Positions 35,602 through 44,872 of a DNA stretch of 64,000 bases are shown here, in pieces; the first letter of the stretch is position 1, and every line of letters begins with the position of its first letter. The notes beneath the pieces were generated by a model. The model did not search any database, was not told the origin of the DNA, and saw only the letters and a program-made list of their open reading frames with translations. Source of the stretch: Vallitalea longa (lineage in GTDB: Bacteria > Bacillota > Clostridia > Lachnospirales > Vallitaleaceae); the NCBI RefSeq assembly GCF_027923465.1, contig NZ_BRLB01000010.1, positions 1-64,000 of the forward strand, given 5' to 3'. The position numbers were made by a program, and so were the translations under genes.

Positions 35602-35826
35602 TCACTCTTCTACAATATCATATCCCCAATTATATAGATGGTCAATTCTATTACTATATCTTGTTATAGCTTCTTTTTTTGAAGGAAAAACATCTGTGTT
35701 AATGTATACTACCACATTATTCTTTATATCATTTCCGATCTCAATCACTTTTTTATTATTTGCATTTAATATTAATTTTATAAAATTATTTCTTTTCATA
35801 AAACAACTCTTATAATATGTTCTCAC
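35602..35826 (-). CDS. Hypothetical 74-residue protein
   Basis: A small basic protein without membrane segment. GTG start at 35826, 7 bp from GAGGTGA. The mid part (IKNNVVVYINTDVFPSKKEA) is regular beta-alpha-like and the end is acidic. It probably shares a transcript with the GH13 gene 35 bp downstream. A 7+1+7 palindrome, ACTTATAATATAAGT (35855-35869), lies just upstream and may be an operator, though AT-rich palindromes arise by chance. No family recognised. Confidence 0.6.
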   Translation of the reverse strand: MRTYYKSCFMKRNNFIKLILNANNKKVIEIGNDIKNNVVVYINTDVFPSKKEAITRYSNRIDHLYNWGYDIVEE

Positions 35827-36184
35827 TATAATATCACCTCAATACACTATATTCACTTATAATATAAGTTATACAAGTTTTATATATCTACTTAACCCTT
35901 TATTCACATTCCTCTTTGTAATAAATCCAGAAAATAGTAAATTAAGTTGTCTATATTCTTCCCAAATGAAATTAATTATTTCACAGACCAGCATAAAATA
36001 TTGAAACGGGAAAGTTGAGTTAATAATCCATGAGAAAGATAGTATAAGATATTGGGATTGGAAATCATCATTGAACATATTACTTTTGAATATTTATTCT
36101 AAAAAAATAGAATTGGAATCTTTCAATTCAACAGAGAAATCACTCATAATGTAAATAAATAGAATCTACCATTTGTTTTCTTAA
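35827..36184. other. Intergenic region before the 74-residue gene
   Basis: About 360 bp. A minus-strand frame at 35869-36078 has no ribosome site and is judged spurious. Apart from the palindrome at 35855-35869, no element is supported. Confidence 0.4.
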
Positions 36185-36313
36185 ACAATAAAAAGACAGC
36201 CTACCGATCGGCTGTCTTTCCCTTTAAGGAGAAGGTATTTGTTCTTATGGGGTGTAGCAAAAACTTTATTATTTATATATATTGTATTGGGGGGTTTTAC
36301 AATAATAATTATA
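36185..36313 (-). ncRNA. Candidate C-rich small RNA
   Basis: On the minus strand an extended -10 element (TGCTATAAT, TATAAT at 36308-36313) precedes about 115 nt that end in a strong terminator: AAAGACAGCC/GGCTGTCTTT (36192-36201/36210-36219) then TTTTTATT. Near the 5' end a hairpin with a TATTGT/ACAATA stem (36280-36304) shows CCCCCC in its loop, and CACCCC and CTTCTCCTT lie further on. Unpaired C-rich stretches that can bind G-rich ribosome sites are the hallmark of small regulators such as FsrA and RsaE. No frame with a ribosome site is present. It could also be the 3' UTR of the asparaginase gene. Confidence 0.5.
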
Positions 36314-36460
36314 GCATTAACCCGCGAATAAGTGTGCATAAACTTTCAATAATTTGACTTTTTTTATTAGCAGTATTATACAACTAATATTTTTATTACT
36401 TTACATACCTTCTAATTATATACAAAAAGTTCAAACTAATATAGCTAGTTTTTGCACCCC
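36249..36460. repeat. Imperfect inverted repeat around the small-RNA promoter
   Basis: GGGGTGTAGCAAAAACT (36249-36265) and AGTTTTTGCACCCC (36447-36460) are complementary except for a three-base insertion, 180 bp apart. They could fold the asparaginase 3' UTR back on the small RNA, or be the ends of a small mobile element. No target duplication is seen. Confidence 0.45.
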
Positions 36461-36480
36461 CCCATTTTATAACATTTTTC

Positions 36481-37473
36481 CTATATTTTTTTGTATAAAT
36501 CTTTTTCGAATATCTGCCTAACCTCTCCTACATCTTTAGTTATTCCAAGCACAATCATCAATTTGATTCTTGCTTTTTGTCCTGATAGATTATCGCCTAA
36601 AATAACCCCCATATCTCTTAATTGTCTTCCTCCACCTTTGTATCCATATGAATCAAGTACTCTTCCTTTTGCACATCTCGATACTATGACTATAGGAATA
36701 TCTAAGTCAATAGCTCTTTTAATACCCTCTAACATAGCAGGTGGTACATTACCCCTTCCTAGAGCTTCAATAACAATACCTCCATAATTATTATCAACCA
36801 GATAGTTAATGAATTCTGAACCGAGTCCAGCTACCGCTTTTACAAGTGCAACTTTGTTTTCTATGGTATCAGTCACAATTTTAGAAGCTTTCTTTCTGTC
36901 TCTATAATAAATGACTTGATCTGAATCTACAATGCCAAGAGGACCGAAATCCATACTTTGAAATGTATCAAGACTTAATGTGTGGGTCTTCGTCACTTCA
37001 TCAGCTGCATTAACTTGATTATTCATAACTACTAATACACCTTTATTCTTTGACTCTTGTGAGCAAACAGTACATATAGAAGCTGCCAGATTGGCAGGAC
37101 CATCATATCCAAGTTCGGAACCATTACGCATGGAACCTGTTATGACAACTGGCTTTTCTGAATCAATAACGAGGTCAAGAAAATATGCTGTTTCTTCAAG
37201 TGTATCTGTACCATGTGTTATTACTACACCTGCTATATCTTCTCTATCAAGAAGTTCTTTAGTGACTCTTGCAATATCTAACATCATATTTGGAACAATA
37301 TGAGGTCCGGGATAAGCTCCATAATGAATAACTTCAATCTGTGCCATTTTTTCTATACCTGATACTTTTGATATTATATCCTTATCTGATAGTGCCGGTA
37401 TAGCGGCTTTCAACCTTTCATCTACCATCATAGATATTGTTCCCCCTGTAAAAATCAATGCTACTTTTTTCAT
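36481..37473 (-). CDS. ansA: L-asparaginase, type I-like cytoplasmic
   Basis: A 330-residue asparaginase with both catalytic threonine motifs: TGGTIS near the N-terminus and the HGTDTLEETAYF segment (about 85-97), plus a conserved Lys further on. It hydrolyses asparagine to aspartate and ammonia. No signal peptide, so it is intracellular. ATG 37473 (MKKVALIF) is chosen since the upstream ATG 37485 directly abuts its ribosome site. It is alone, with about 40 bp between it and the upstream helicase gene. Confidence 0.93.
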   Translation of the reverse strand: MKKVALIFTGGTISMMVDERLKAAIPALSDKDIISKVSGIEKMAQIEVIHYGAYPGPHIVPNMMLDIARVTKELLDREDIAGVVITHGTDTLEETAYFLDLVIDSEKPVVITGSMRNGSELGYDGPANLAASICTVCSQESKNKGVLVVMNNQVNAADEVTKTHTLSLDTFQSMDFGPLGIVDSDQVIYYRDRKKASKIVTDTIENKVALVKAVAGLGSEFINYLVDNNYGGIVIEALGRGNVPPAMLEGIKRAIDLDIPIVIVSRCAKGRVLDSYGYKGGGRQLRDMGVILGDNLSGQKARIKLMIVLGITKDVGEVRQIFEKDLYKKI

Positions 37474-37528
37474 ATAATACCCCATCCTTTCATATATATA
37501 AACTTACCAACAATATTATCAGGCAAGT

Positions 37529-39886
37529 TTATTTACTTTGATTTCGCCAAAAATCATCAACTCTATTTTTTAATAAATCATTAGTCAGATACTTGGCATG
37601 ATTCCATTCGTATGGAAAAATTCTTTTATAATAATTACCACCGAATCTCTCATCAATTAGAACCACGACACCCACATCTCTACTAGTTCTAATTACCCTT
37701 CCTGCTGCTTGCATTACTTTATTCATTCCAGGATACATGTAAGCATATTCAAAACCATTATGCGATTTTTTATCAAAATACTCTTTTATGAGATTCCTTT
37801 CATTGCATATTGAAGGTAACCCAACCCCTACAATAACTGCACCGCTAAGCTTCTCACCTGTTAGATCTATACCTTCCCCAAACATTCCGCCTAGTACAGC
37901 AAAAGCAGCAAATGAATTTTCTCTGTCATTATGAAATTCTTCTAAAAAATCTTCTTTTTCTGTTTCACTAAGTCCCCTTTCTTGTTTTATAACTTTTATG
38001 TCTTCATCTTCTATTATATCCACATAGATATCATAGACATCATTCATATACTTATATGATGGGAAAAACACTATATAGTTGCCTTTTTTCCCTTTTATAG
38101 TGTTATATATAGTCTCCACAACATTAATGTAGGTCTTGTCCCTGTTCTTATATTTTGTAGATATGTTATTATTTATTAATAAGCATAGATTTTTTTGTTC
38201 AAATGGTGACTGTAATGTCAAGCCGTAATTGTTTTCATTGCCACCAAGTATTTTTACAAAATAGTCCATTGGGGTCAAGGTAGCAGAAAAAAGCACAGAT
38301 GATTTGGAATTATTCATGTAATCTCTCAAATTACCTGAAGGATCCAAGCAAAAAAGTTTCATTTTAACATCATCTTGAATTTTTTCATAATAGGTTATAT
38401 ATCTATCATCATAAAGCTCAGCTTTTTTTACAAAATCATAACTATCAAAATAGAAATCCAATAATTCATCCATATGTTCCCATTCCACTAGATTGGGAAA
38501 TATTTTTTCTGTCCTATGCAGGATACCTCTAAGTATATCAACAAATTCTTCAGAATAATATTCATCAACTATAAAATCTCCTGAAGCCTCACATTCATGT
38601 CTCTTCTCAATCATAAAACTGTTAAGTCTACCTAAATATCTATACAGGTTTTTATCTATATCCTTTATTTTTCTTCTAAGGCTTAGAATAGGCTTTTTCA
38701 ACATGTTGGCAGAGTACATTTCTCTTGCTCTATCAACTAGATTATGTGCTTCATCTATTAAAAATATATATCTTCCGTTACCTTCAGTAAAGAACCTCTT
38801 AAGGACTGCACTAGGATCAAAAGCATAATTGTAGTCGCATATTATACAATCACTGAAAAGTGTTAAATCCAATGTAAGTTCATAAGGGCATACCTGATAT
38901 TTTTTTGCATACTTAATGATTGTTTCCCTGTCATAATTGTCAGTAGCTGTTAATAGTTCGCTGATAGCTTCATTTATCCTGTCAAAATGTCCTTTTGCAT
39001 ACTTGCAATATTTGCTATCACATTTTTTGGTTTCATTCAAACATATTTTATCTTTTGCAGTTATAAGAACACGTTTTAATTTCAGACCTTTATCCTCTAA
39101 TAGGTTGATTGCTTTTTCTGCTACATCTCTTCCGATGGTCTTAGCTGTAAGATAAAATATCTTGGATTTTTTCTTATCCAAAGATTTTATTGCAGGAAAG
39201 ATAGTCCCCATTGTTTTTCCTATTCCAGTAGGCGCTCTTGCAAATAGTTTTTCATCTTCCATTATGACCTTATAAACACTATTCATGAATTTCCTCTGAC
39301 CTTTTCTAAATGATCCAAAAGGGAAATCAGTGTTTTCTATACTTATATCTCTCAATTTGTTATATTCAATAATTTTCTTTGCGAAATCTATATATGAATT
39401 TATTACTTCCAGGTAAAATTCTTCTAATTCTTTTAATTGGAATTCTAATTGAAATTGTTTTATGGCATAACTTTTAAGCTCAACATAAGTTAATTGAACT
39501 TTCAATTCGTTTAAATCATTTTGTTTTCCATATATATATGCATACATTTTCACTTGTGCCAAATGGAGTTTATTATAGGTTTCTATACTTTCTATAGGTT
39601 TATTTACCGATTTTATTTCATCAATAATTATTATGTCATCAAATATAATACCATCGATACGTCCATTGATCTCAAGTTCTATATCATCAATGTAGACTTT
39701 ATCTTTCACAGTTATTTCTGACTCATACTTCTCATATTCTTTACTGAATTTTTTTTGTATCTTCTGGTGTGCTTTTATACCATCAACTGCTCTTGCTGAT
39801 GTTAGGAAAACCGATTTTATGTCACCAGACCGTAAAACAAATTCTATTAGCTCTCTTACGGAAATACTTAATTTATTAGAATCCAT
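37529..39886 (-). CDS. PD-(D/E)XK nuclease fused to an XPD/DinG-type Fe-S helicase
   Basis: A 785-residue fusion. Residues 1-125 have nuclease landmarks: Asp78 (GRIDG), Glu90 and Lys92 (DEIKS) and a QxxxY (Gln111, Tyr115), as in Cas4/AddB-type enzymes. The helicase has Walker A (218-226, APTGIGKT), DEAH (378-381) and four cysteines fit for an iron-sulphur cluster (282, 289, 294, 333). The C-terminal motif VI includes QAAGRVIR. It likely acts in DNA repair. Clostridial genomes often carry such fusions. The gene lies upstream of ansA and diverges from the YaiI-type gene. Confidence 0.9.
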   Translation of the reverse strand: MDSNKLSISVRELIEFVLRSGDIKSVFLTSARAVDGIKAHQKIQKKFSKEYEKYESEITVKDKVYIDDIELEINGRIDGIIFDDIIIIDEIKSVNKPIESIETYNKLHLAQVKMYAYIYGKQNDLNELKVQLTYVELKSYAIKQFQLEFQLKELEEFYLEVINSYIDFAKKIIEYNKLRDISIENTDFPFGSFRKGQRKFMNSVYKVIMEDEKLFARAPTGIGKTMGTIFPAIKSLDKKKSKIFYLTAKTIGRDVAEKAINLLEDKGLKLKRVLITAKDKICLNETKKCDSKYCKYAKGHFDRINEAISELLTATDNYDRETIIKYAKKYQVCPYELTLDLTLFSDCIICDYNYAFDPSAVLKRFFTEGNGRYIFLIDEAHNLVDRAREMYSANMLKKPILSLRRKIKDIDKNLYRYLGRLNSFMIEKRHECEASGDFIVDEYYSEEFVDILRGILHRTEKIFPNLVEWEHMDELLDFYFDSYDFVKKAELYDDRYITYYEKIQDDVKMKLFCLDPSGNLRDYMNNSKSSVLFSATLTPMDYFVKILGGNENNYGLTLQSPFEQKNLCLLINNNISTKYKNRDKTYINVVETIYNTIKGKKGNYIVFFPSYKYMNDVYDIYVDIIEDEDIKVIKQERGLSETEKEDFLEEFHNDRENSFAAFAVLGGMFGEGIDLTGEKLSGAVIVGVGLPSICNERNLIKEYFDKKSHNGFEYAYMYPGMNKVMQAAGRVIRTSRDVGVVVLIDERFGGNYYKRIFPYEWNHAKYLTNDLLKNRVDDFWRNQSK

Positions 39887-40110
39887 GTCATTACCTCATT
39901 TAATTACCTTATCGTAAAATTCATAAAATTAACTAAATCTAATGCATCTATATTATAGCAAACAATCTTATATTATTGTATAATAATATTATCTCATCTA
40001 CCAAATTTAATTATTTTACATAAATACTAATATTTTCTGTTACAAATTGAGATATAATATTATTATAAAAACTTTGATGAACTATTGTTTTAATTAAGGA
40101 GAGGTTTATT

Positions 40111-40566
40111 ATTAAGATACTTGTTGATGGGGACGCTTGTCCTGTAAAAAATATCATCATAAAAATCGCTAAAGAGTATAACATACCTGTAGACATTTTT
40201 ATTGATTCATCCCATATATATGAGAACGACTATTGTAATATTATAGTTATTGGTAAAGGAAAAGATGCTGTAGATTTTGCGTTAATCAATAGAACAAACA
40301 AAAACGATATTATTATTACTGGAGACTATGGTGTAGCAACTATGGCACTAAGTAAAGAAGCATCAGCTATCCATCCTAATGGTTTCATATATACAAACGA
40401 TAATATTAATAGATTATTAATGGAAAGGCATATATCTGGGCAAGCTAGAAGGTCCAAAAAACGTTATGCTAAAATGAAAAAAAGAAGTATAGACCATGAT
40501 ATGAAATTCGAGTATAATTTTCGCAAATTAATCCTATCTGAATCAGTAAATGATATTAATATTTAA
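40111..40566 (+). CDS. YaiI/YqxD-family (DUF188) protein with apparent ATT start
   Basis: A 151-residue protein of the DUF188 family, a PIN-like fold: it begins IKILVDGDACPVKN, the family signature, and carries later conserved IITGDYGVA and GQARRSKKR. In frame, a stop lies at 40078-40080 and there is no ATG, GTG or TTG before 40342, which would remove the whole signature half. AAGGAGAGG (40096-40104) lies 6 bp before ATT 40111 (another ATT is at 40108). Translation therefore probably begins at ATT, as known for infC. Automated callers would miss the true start and report only the C-terminal third. A nuclease role is suspected for the family but not shown. Confidence 0.8.
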   Translation: MKILVDGDACPVKNIIIKIAKEYNIPVDIFIDSSHIYENDYCNIIVIGKGKDAVDFALINRTNKNDIIITGDYGVATMALSKEASAIHPNGFIYTNDNINRLLMERHISGQARRSKKRYAKMKKRSIDHDMKFEYNFRKLILSESVNDINI

Positions 40567-40604
40567 TTATATCAATCTACAAGGCTAGGTAAATATTGCA
40601 AGAT

Positions 40605-40635
40605 AAAAAAAGATGGCGCATTGCCATCTTTTTTT
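40605..40635. terminator. Bidirectional terminator between the YaiI-type gene and ftsH
   Basis: AAAAAAAGATGGC and GCCATCTTTTTTT form a stem with a 5-nt loop (GCATT) and T-runs on both strands, between convergent genes. Confidence 0.9.
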
Positions 40636-40641
40636 ATTATC

Positions 40642-42558
40642 TTATTCATTATTTTCGTTTTCATTATTTTCATTATTTGTATTATCCAATAATGGTTTTT
40701 CAACAGGTCCCACTACTACTTTATCAATATCACGTTTATCTGTTTTCTTATATTCTTTATCAAATAAACCAGCGAATTCTTCACCAGATATTTTTTCTTT
40801 TTCAAATAGTAAGTTTACTGTTTTATGCATAACTTCTAGATTTTCATTTAATAACCTTATAGCTTCGTTATAAGCATTATCAACGATTTTCTTGATTTCG
40901 CTATCAATCAATCCTGCAATGTTTTCTCCATAATTTCTTGTATGACCCCAGTCTCGTCCAATAAATACTTCATCACTATCGTTTCCAAACTGAATAGGTC
41001 CTATTACATCACTCATACCGAACTTGACTACCATATTTCTAGCTGTCTGAGTAACTTTCTGTAAATCACTATAGGCACCAGTAGTAATATCATCAAATAT
41101 TATTTGTTCAGCAGCTCTACCACCTAAAGAAACAATTATGTCTTGTTCCATTTCTTTTTTACTTTGATAAGTATCATCTGTCTCAGGTAATGGCATAGTA
41201 TATCCACCAGCATAACCTGTAGGTATTATTGAAATACTGTGAACAGGGCTTACAAGAGGTAATACATGGAATAATATAGCATGACCAGCCTCGTGATATG
41301 CTGTAATTTTCTTTTCTCTTTCCGTCAGTATCTTGCTCTTCTTCTCTGTACCTACACCAATTTTAATAAATGCCTTTTGTATATCTTCTTGTTCAATAAC
41401 CTTTTTGCTTGCTCTTGCAGCATATATTGATGCTTCATTCAATAAGTTTTCAAGATCAGCACCAGTAAATCCTACTGTAGTTTTAGCAATAACATTAAGG
41501 TTAACATTATCAGATAAAGGTTTTCCCTTTGCATGTACTTTCAATATTTCTTCACGGCCTTTGACATCAGGTCGTCCAACCACAACTTTTCTGTCAAATC
41601 TACCTGGACGTAATAATGCAGGGTCTAATATATCTGCTCTATTAGTTGCAGCTATAACGATAACTCCTTCATTAACTCCAAATCCATCCATTTCAACAAG
41701 TAATTGGTTAAGAGTCTGCTCTCTTTCATCATGGCCTCCGCCAAGTCCTGCACCTCTTTTTCTACCGACAGCATCAATTTCATCAATAAAAACTATACAT
41801 GGTGCATTCTTTTTTGCTTGATCGAATAAATCTCTTACCCTAGAAGCACCTACACCAACAAACATTTCTACGAAATCAGAACCTGAAATACTGAAGAATG
41901 GTACTCCAGCCTCACCTGCAACAGCTTTTGCAAGTAATGTTTTACCTGTTCCCGGAGGTCCTACCAATAGAACTCCTTTTGGTATTCTAGCACCAAGTTC
42001 TACGAACTTACGCGGACTCTTGAGAAATTCTACTACCTCTTCCAATTCTTCTTTTTCTTCTTCAAGTCCAGCAACATTTTTGAATGTAACCTTTTTATTT
42101 TCGTCCACTACCATTTTAGCTTTACTTTTACCAAAAGACATGACACGGTTTCCACCACCGCCGCCTTGTGCTTGATTCATAATGAAGATCAGTAAAAAAA
42201 TCACTGGAATAAGAATTATAAGTGATGGAAGTATTTGTATAAACCAGCTTGGCCTTACAATATCTTTGACAATATATTCTATTCCGTATTCATCTATTTT
42301 TTCCTCGAATCTGGAAGTATTAGTAATTGGAAAACTTTTATACTCAGCATTTTCAAAATAAACTGTAACTATACCAGTAGGTATTTCCGCATTCTGCTTA
42401 ATTTCGATTCTGACAACATCATCAATCTGTTTCATAAAATCTTGATATCCGTAGTCACCTTTCATATTATCCCATTTGTTGTTTGATACGACAACTGCGA
42501 TAAGTAATACTAAAAGTAAAAGCGCATAAAAACTAAATCCTTTTATATTTTTTTTCAT
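40642..42558 (-). CDS. ftsH: ATP-dependent membrane protease FtsH
   Basis: A 638-residue FtsH: two membrane helices (about 8-25 and 105-127) flanking a small outer domain, AAA+ module with Walker A at 200-207 (GPPGTGKT), Walker B FIDEIDA, second-region-of-homology RPGRFDR, and the zinc protease motif HEAGH (422-426). The tail is Asn/Glu-rich. It degrades damaged membrane proteins and regulators. It is the last gene of the tilS-hpt-ftsH cluster. Confidence 0.98.
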   Translation of the reverse strand: MKKNIKGFSFYALLLLVLLIAVVVSNNKWDNMKGDYGYQDFMKQIDDVVRIEIKQNAEIPTGIVTVYFENAEYKSFPITNTSRFEEKIDEYGIEYIVKDIVRPSWFIQILPSLIILIPVIFLLIFIMNQAQGGGGGNRVMSFGKSKAKMVVDENKKVTFKNVAGLEEEKEELEEVVEFLKSPRKFVELGARIPKGVLLVGPPGTGKTLLAKAVAGEAGVPFFSISGSDFVEMFVGVGASRVRDLFDQAKKNAPCIVFIDEIDAVGRKRGAGLGGGHDEREQTLNQLLVEMDGFGVNEGVIVIAATNRADILDPALLRPGRFDRKVVVGRPDVKGREEILKVHAKGKPLSDNVNLNVIAKTTVGFTGADLENLLNEASIYAARASKKVIEQEDIQKAFIKIGVGTEKKSKILTEREKKITAYHEAGHAILFHVLPLVSPVHSISIIPTGYAGGYTMPLPETDDTYQSKKEMEQDIIVSLGGRAAEQIIFDDITTGAYSDLQKVTQTARNMVVKFGMSDVIGPIQFGNDSDEVFIGRDWGHTRNYGENIAGLIDSEIKKIVDNAYNEAIRLLNENLEVMHKTVNLLFEKEKISGEEFAGLFDKEYKKTDKRDIDKVVVGPVEKPLLDNTNNENNENENNE

Positions 42559-42615
42559 GTGCTTGCCTCCTTTCCTATCTTAAAAATATTCATATTTCTG
42601 TTTTTGAAATCAATA

Positions 42616-43140
42616 TTAACTATCCATTGTACCGATATATGGTAGATTACGGTATCTTTGCATATAATCAAGTCCATAACCTAAAACAAATTTATCAGGT
42701 ATTTCAAATCCTTTGTAATCAACTTGTACATCGATCACTCTTCTATCTGGCTTATCTAACAATGTACATACTCTTATACTGTTTGGTTTCCTATCTTTTA
42801 GAATATGTACCAAATAACTTAGTGTCCTACCTGAATCTATAATGTCTTCAACGATTATTAATTCTTTTCCTTCAACTGATTCATCAAGATCTTTTACTAT
42901 TTTTACTACCCCACTGCTTGATACTTCATTTCCATAGCTTGAAAGAGCCATAAAGTCCATTGTAACAGGAATATCTTGTATCTGTTTTGATAAATCAACC
43001 ATAAACATTACTCCGCCCTTTAAAACGCAAATCAAGTGAACTTCCTTACCTTTGTAGTCCTCAGATATTTGTTTACCTAATTCTTTGATTCTTGCGTTTA
43101 ATTCATCGGCAGATATTAATGTTTTTATATTATGCATCAT
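42616..43140 (-). CDS. hpt: Hypoxanthine phosphoribosyltransferase
   Basis: A 174-residue purine-salvage enzyme. The PRPP loop is ELIIVEDIIDSGRTLSYL (about 94-111) and a DKPDRR motif follows (about 128-133). It converts hypoxanthine (and guanine) to nucleotides. AGGAGG precedes the ATG. It lies 11 bp after tilS and 57 bp before ftsH, the conserved Firmicutes order. Confidence 0.97.
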   Translation of the reverse strand: MMHNIKTLISADELNARIKELGKQISEDYKGKEVHLICVLKGGVMFMVDLSKQIQDIPVTMDFMALSSYGNEVSSSGVVKIVKDLDESVEGKELIIVEDIIDSGRTLSYLVHILKDRKPNSIRVCTLLDKPDRRVIDVQVDYKGFEIPDKFVLGYGLDYMQRYRNLPYIGTMDS

Positions 43141-43151
43141 AATATCCTCCT

Positions 43152-44519
43152 CTAATAGTATCTTACTTCTAATATTTTTTTGGTTGAAGCAGAAATTTTA
43201 TATTCTTCGTTTATTCTATAACCGATGATCCAAATAATATCATGTCCATCAGCTAATAGAGGGATTTCATTTCGTTTTTCTAATGGGATTTTACAATCTA
43301 TGAAATATTTTTTTAATTTTTTAGCTCCATTAATCCCTTTTATAGCGATTACATCTCCACTCTGCCTACTTCTAACCTTCAAATTATCTTTTATTTTATC
43401 ATAATCAAACCATTTCGTATATAAATTTTTAGGAATATTATAATTTTTGTTTTCAATAATTCGAAAATCTAAATGTTTATTTAATTCTTTTATATAGATT
43501 TTTGATAAATCTCCTATAATATATTCAAACTCATCTATTTTATTTTTTCCCAATTTGGTTATTATGATACTGTCATAAGTTCTTTTTGCTGTTAATCCTT
43601 TTGGTAAATTTATTCTTTTGCTGACCTGTTTACCTCCTAACTTAATTATTTCTTCGATATGTTTAAATTCAATATCTTTTAATGAACTCATTTCACCAAT
43701 TATGTGTCTGACTAATCGTCTTTTTATAACAATATCCAACTGTAGAAATTTATCTAAGTCAATAATAAACTCATTATTTAATTTTTTTACTGTTTGTTGT
43801 TTCTCTTTCAAAACAATCTTATCTATATAATCATCTTCACTTCTTACTAGATTAGCAGTATTAACCAAATTAGTAATGAAGTTTTGATTAAAATTATTTT
43901 CAATGTAAGGAATTACTGTATGACGAATCTTATTTCTCGTATAGATCTCCATTTCATTAGTATAATCATCTCTGTATATAATATTATTAGTAATACAATA
44001 ATTTTCTATTTCTTTTCTAGTACATTCTATCAACGGCCTAATAATATTATCTCTAACTGGTCTAATTCCACCAATGCCTTTGATACCAGTTCCTCTTAGC
44101 ATATTTATAATTATAGTTTCCGCATTATCATTGATATGGTGCGCAAGTGCTACCTTAGTGCCTCCAAATTCTGATACTGCTTCACTAAAGACTTGATATC
44201 TTACTTTTCTACCCATTTCTTCTTCTGATAGTTTATTTTCTTTAGCTAACTTTTTAACATTAAAATAATACACATGACATTTAATGCCTCTTTCATCACA
44301 AAAATCTTTGACGAATTGGGCATCATCATCTGCATCTTTCCCTCTTATACCATGTTGAACGTGAACAACATTCAAATCTATATTCAACTTATTCTTAAAA
44401 TCATTCAGTAAATGTAATAGACATATGGAATCAGCTCCACCAGATACACCAATAATAATATTATCGTCTTTATCTATCATATTAAACTTAGATATAGTGC
44501 CTAATACCTTATCTACCAT
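43152..44519 (-). CDS. tilS: tRNA(Ile)-lysidine synthetase
   Basis: A 455-residue enzyme with the P-loop SGGADS (about 26-31) and conserved HHINDNAET (about 127-135). It converts C34 to lysidine in tRNA-Ile with CAU anticodon, changing its specificity to AUA. The C-terminal domains are the usual substrate-binding part. First gene of the tilS-hpt-ftsH cluster. Confidence 0.96.
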   Translation of the reverse strand: MVDKVLGTISKFNMIDKDDNIIIGVSGGADSICLLHLLNDFKNKLNIDLNVVHVQHGIRGKDADDDAQFVKDFCDERGIKCHVYYFNVKKLAKENKLSEEEMGRKVRYQVFSEAVSEFGGTKVALAHHINDNAETIIINMLRGTGIKGIGGIRPVRDNIIRPLIECTRKEIENYCITNNIIYRDDYTNEMEIYTRNKIRHTVIPYIENNFNQNFITNLVNTANLVRSEDDYIDKIVLKEKQQTVKKLNNEFIIDLDKFLQLDIVIKRRLVRHIIGEMSSLKDIEFKHIEEIIKLGGKQVSKRINLPKGLTAKRTYDSIIITKLGKNKIDEFEYIIGDLSKIYIKELNKHLDFRIIENKNYNIPKNLYTKWFDYDKIKDNLKVRSRQSGDVIAIKGINGAKKLKKYFIDCKIPLEKRNEIPLLADGHDIIWIIGYRINEEYKISASTKKILEVRYY

Positions 44520-44570
44520 ATAATTTTACATCCTTCTTATTTTCTTTAGTCATAAATAAGTGACTCTTTT

Positions 44571-44599
44571 AATATACTAGACTTATGGAAATAAATCAA
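44571..44599 (-). promoter_or_regulatory. Promoter of the tilS-hpt-ftsH cluster
   Basis: TTGATT (44594-44599), 17 bp, TATATT (44571-44576), facing tilS, with the start codon about 50 bp downstream of the -10. Confidence 0.55.
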
Positions 44600-44762
44600 T
44601 AGTCAAGTTAAATCTTCGTTACGAAACATATTAATATTAACAGTTTGTTAATACCTTATAAACAAATCATTCATTTTTGAGTTTATGAGATGACTTATCA
44701 TATCTCCACTAAGGATTATATGAATATTAATGCTATAATTTTTTCAATTAGCGCAAACAAAA

Positions 44763-44799
44763 TAGCGGAGAAAAACCTACTTTATTTTATTCTCCGCTA
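44763..44799 (-). terminator. Terminator of spoIIE
   Basis: TAGCGGAGAA (44763-44772) and TTCTCCGCTA (44790-44799) form a 10-bp stem; on the minus strand it is followed by TTTTG. It lies about 75 bp after the spoIIE stop. The remainder of 44520-44872 holds only the tilS promoter. Confidence 0.75.
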
Positions 44800-44872
44800 T
44801 AATTATACCATATTAACGACTTATTGCCATTATGATTTTATGTAATAATTTTATTTAATAATGTTTTAAACA

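Noticed and set aside
35869-36078. 69-residue minus-strand frame
   Set aside because: No ribosome site, no family resemblance, and odd composition.
36249-36460. Miniature transposon (inverted repeats at both ends)
   Set aside because: Repeats are imperfect, no target-site duplication was seen, and a small RNA with its terminator explains part of the element.
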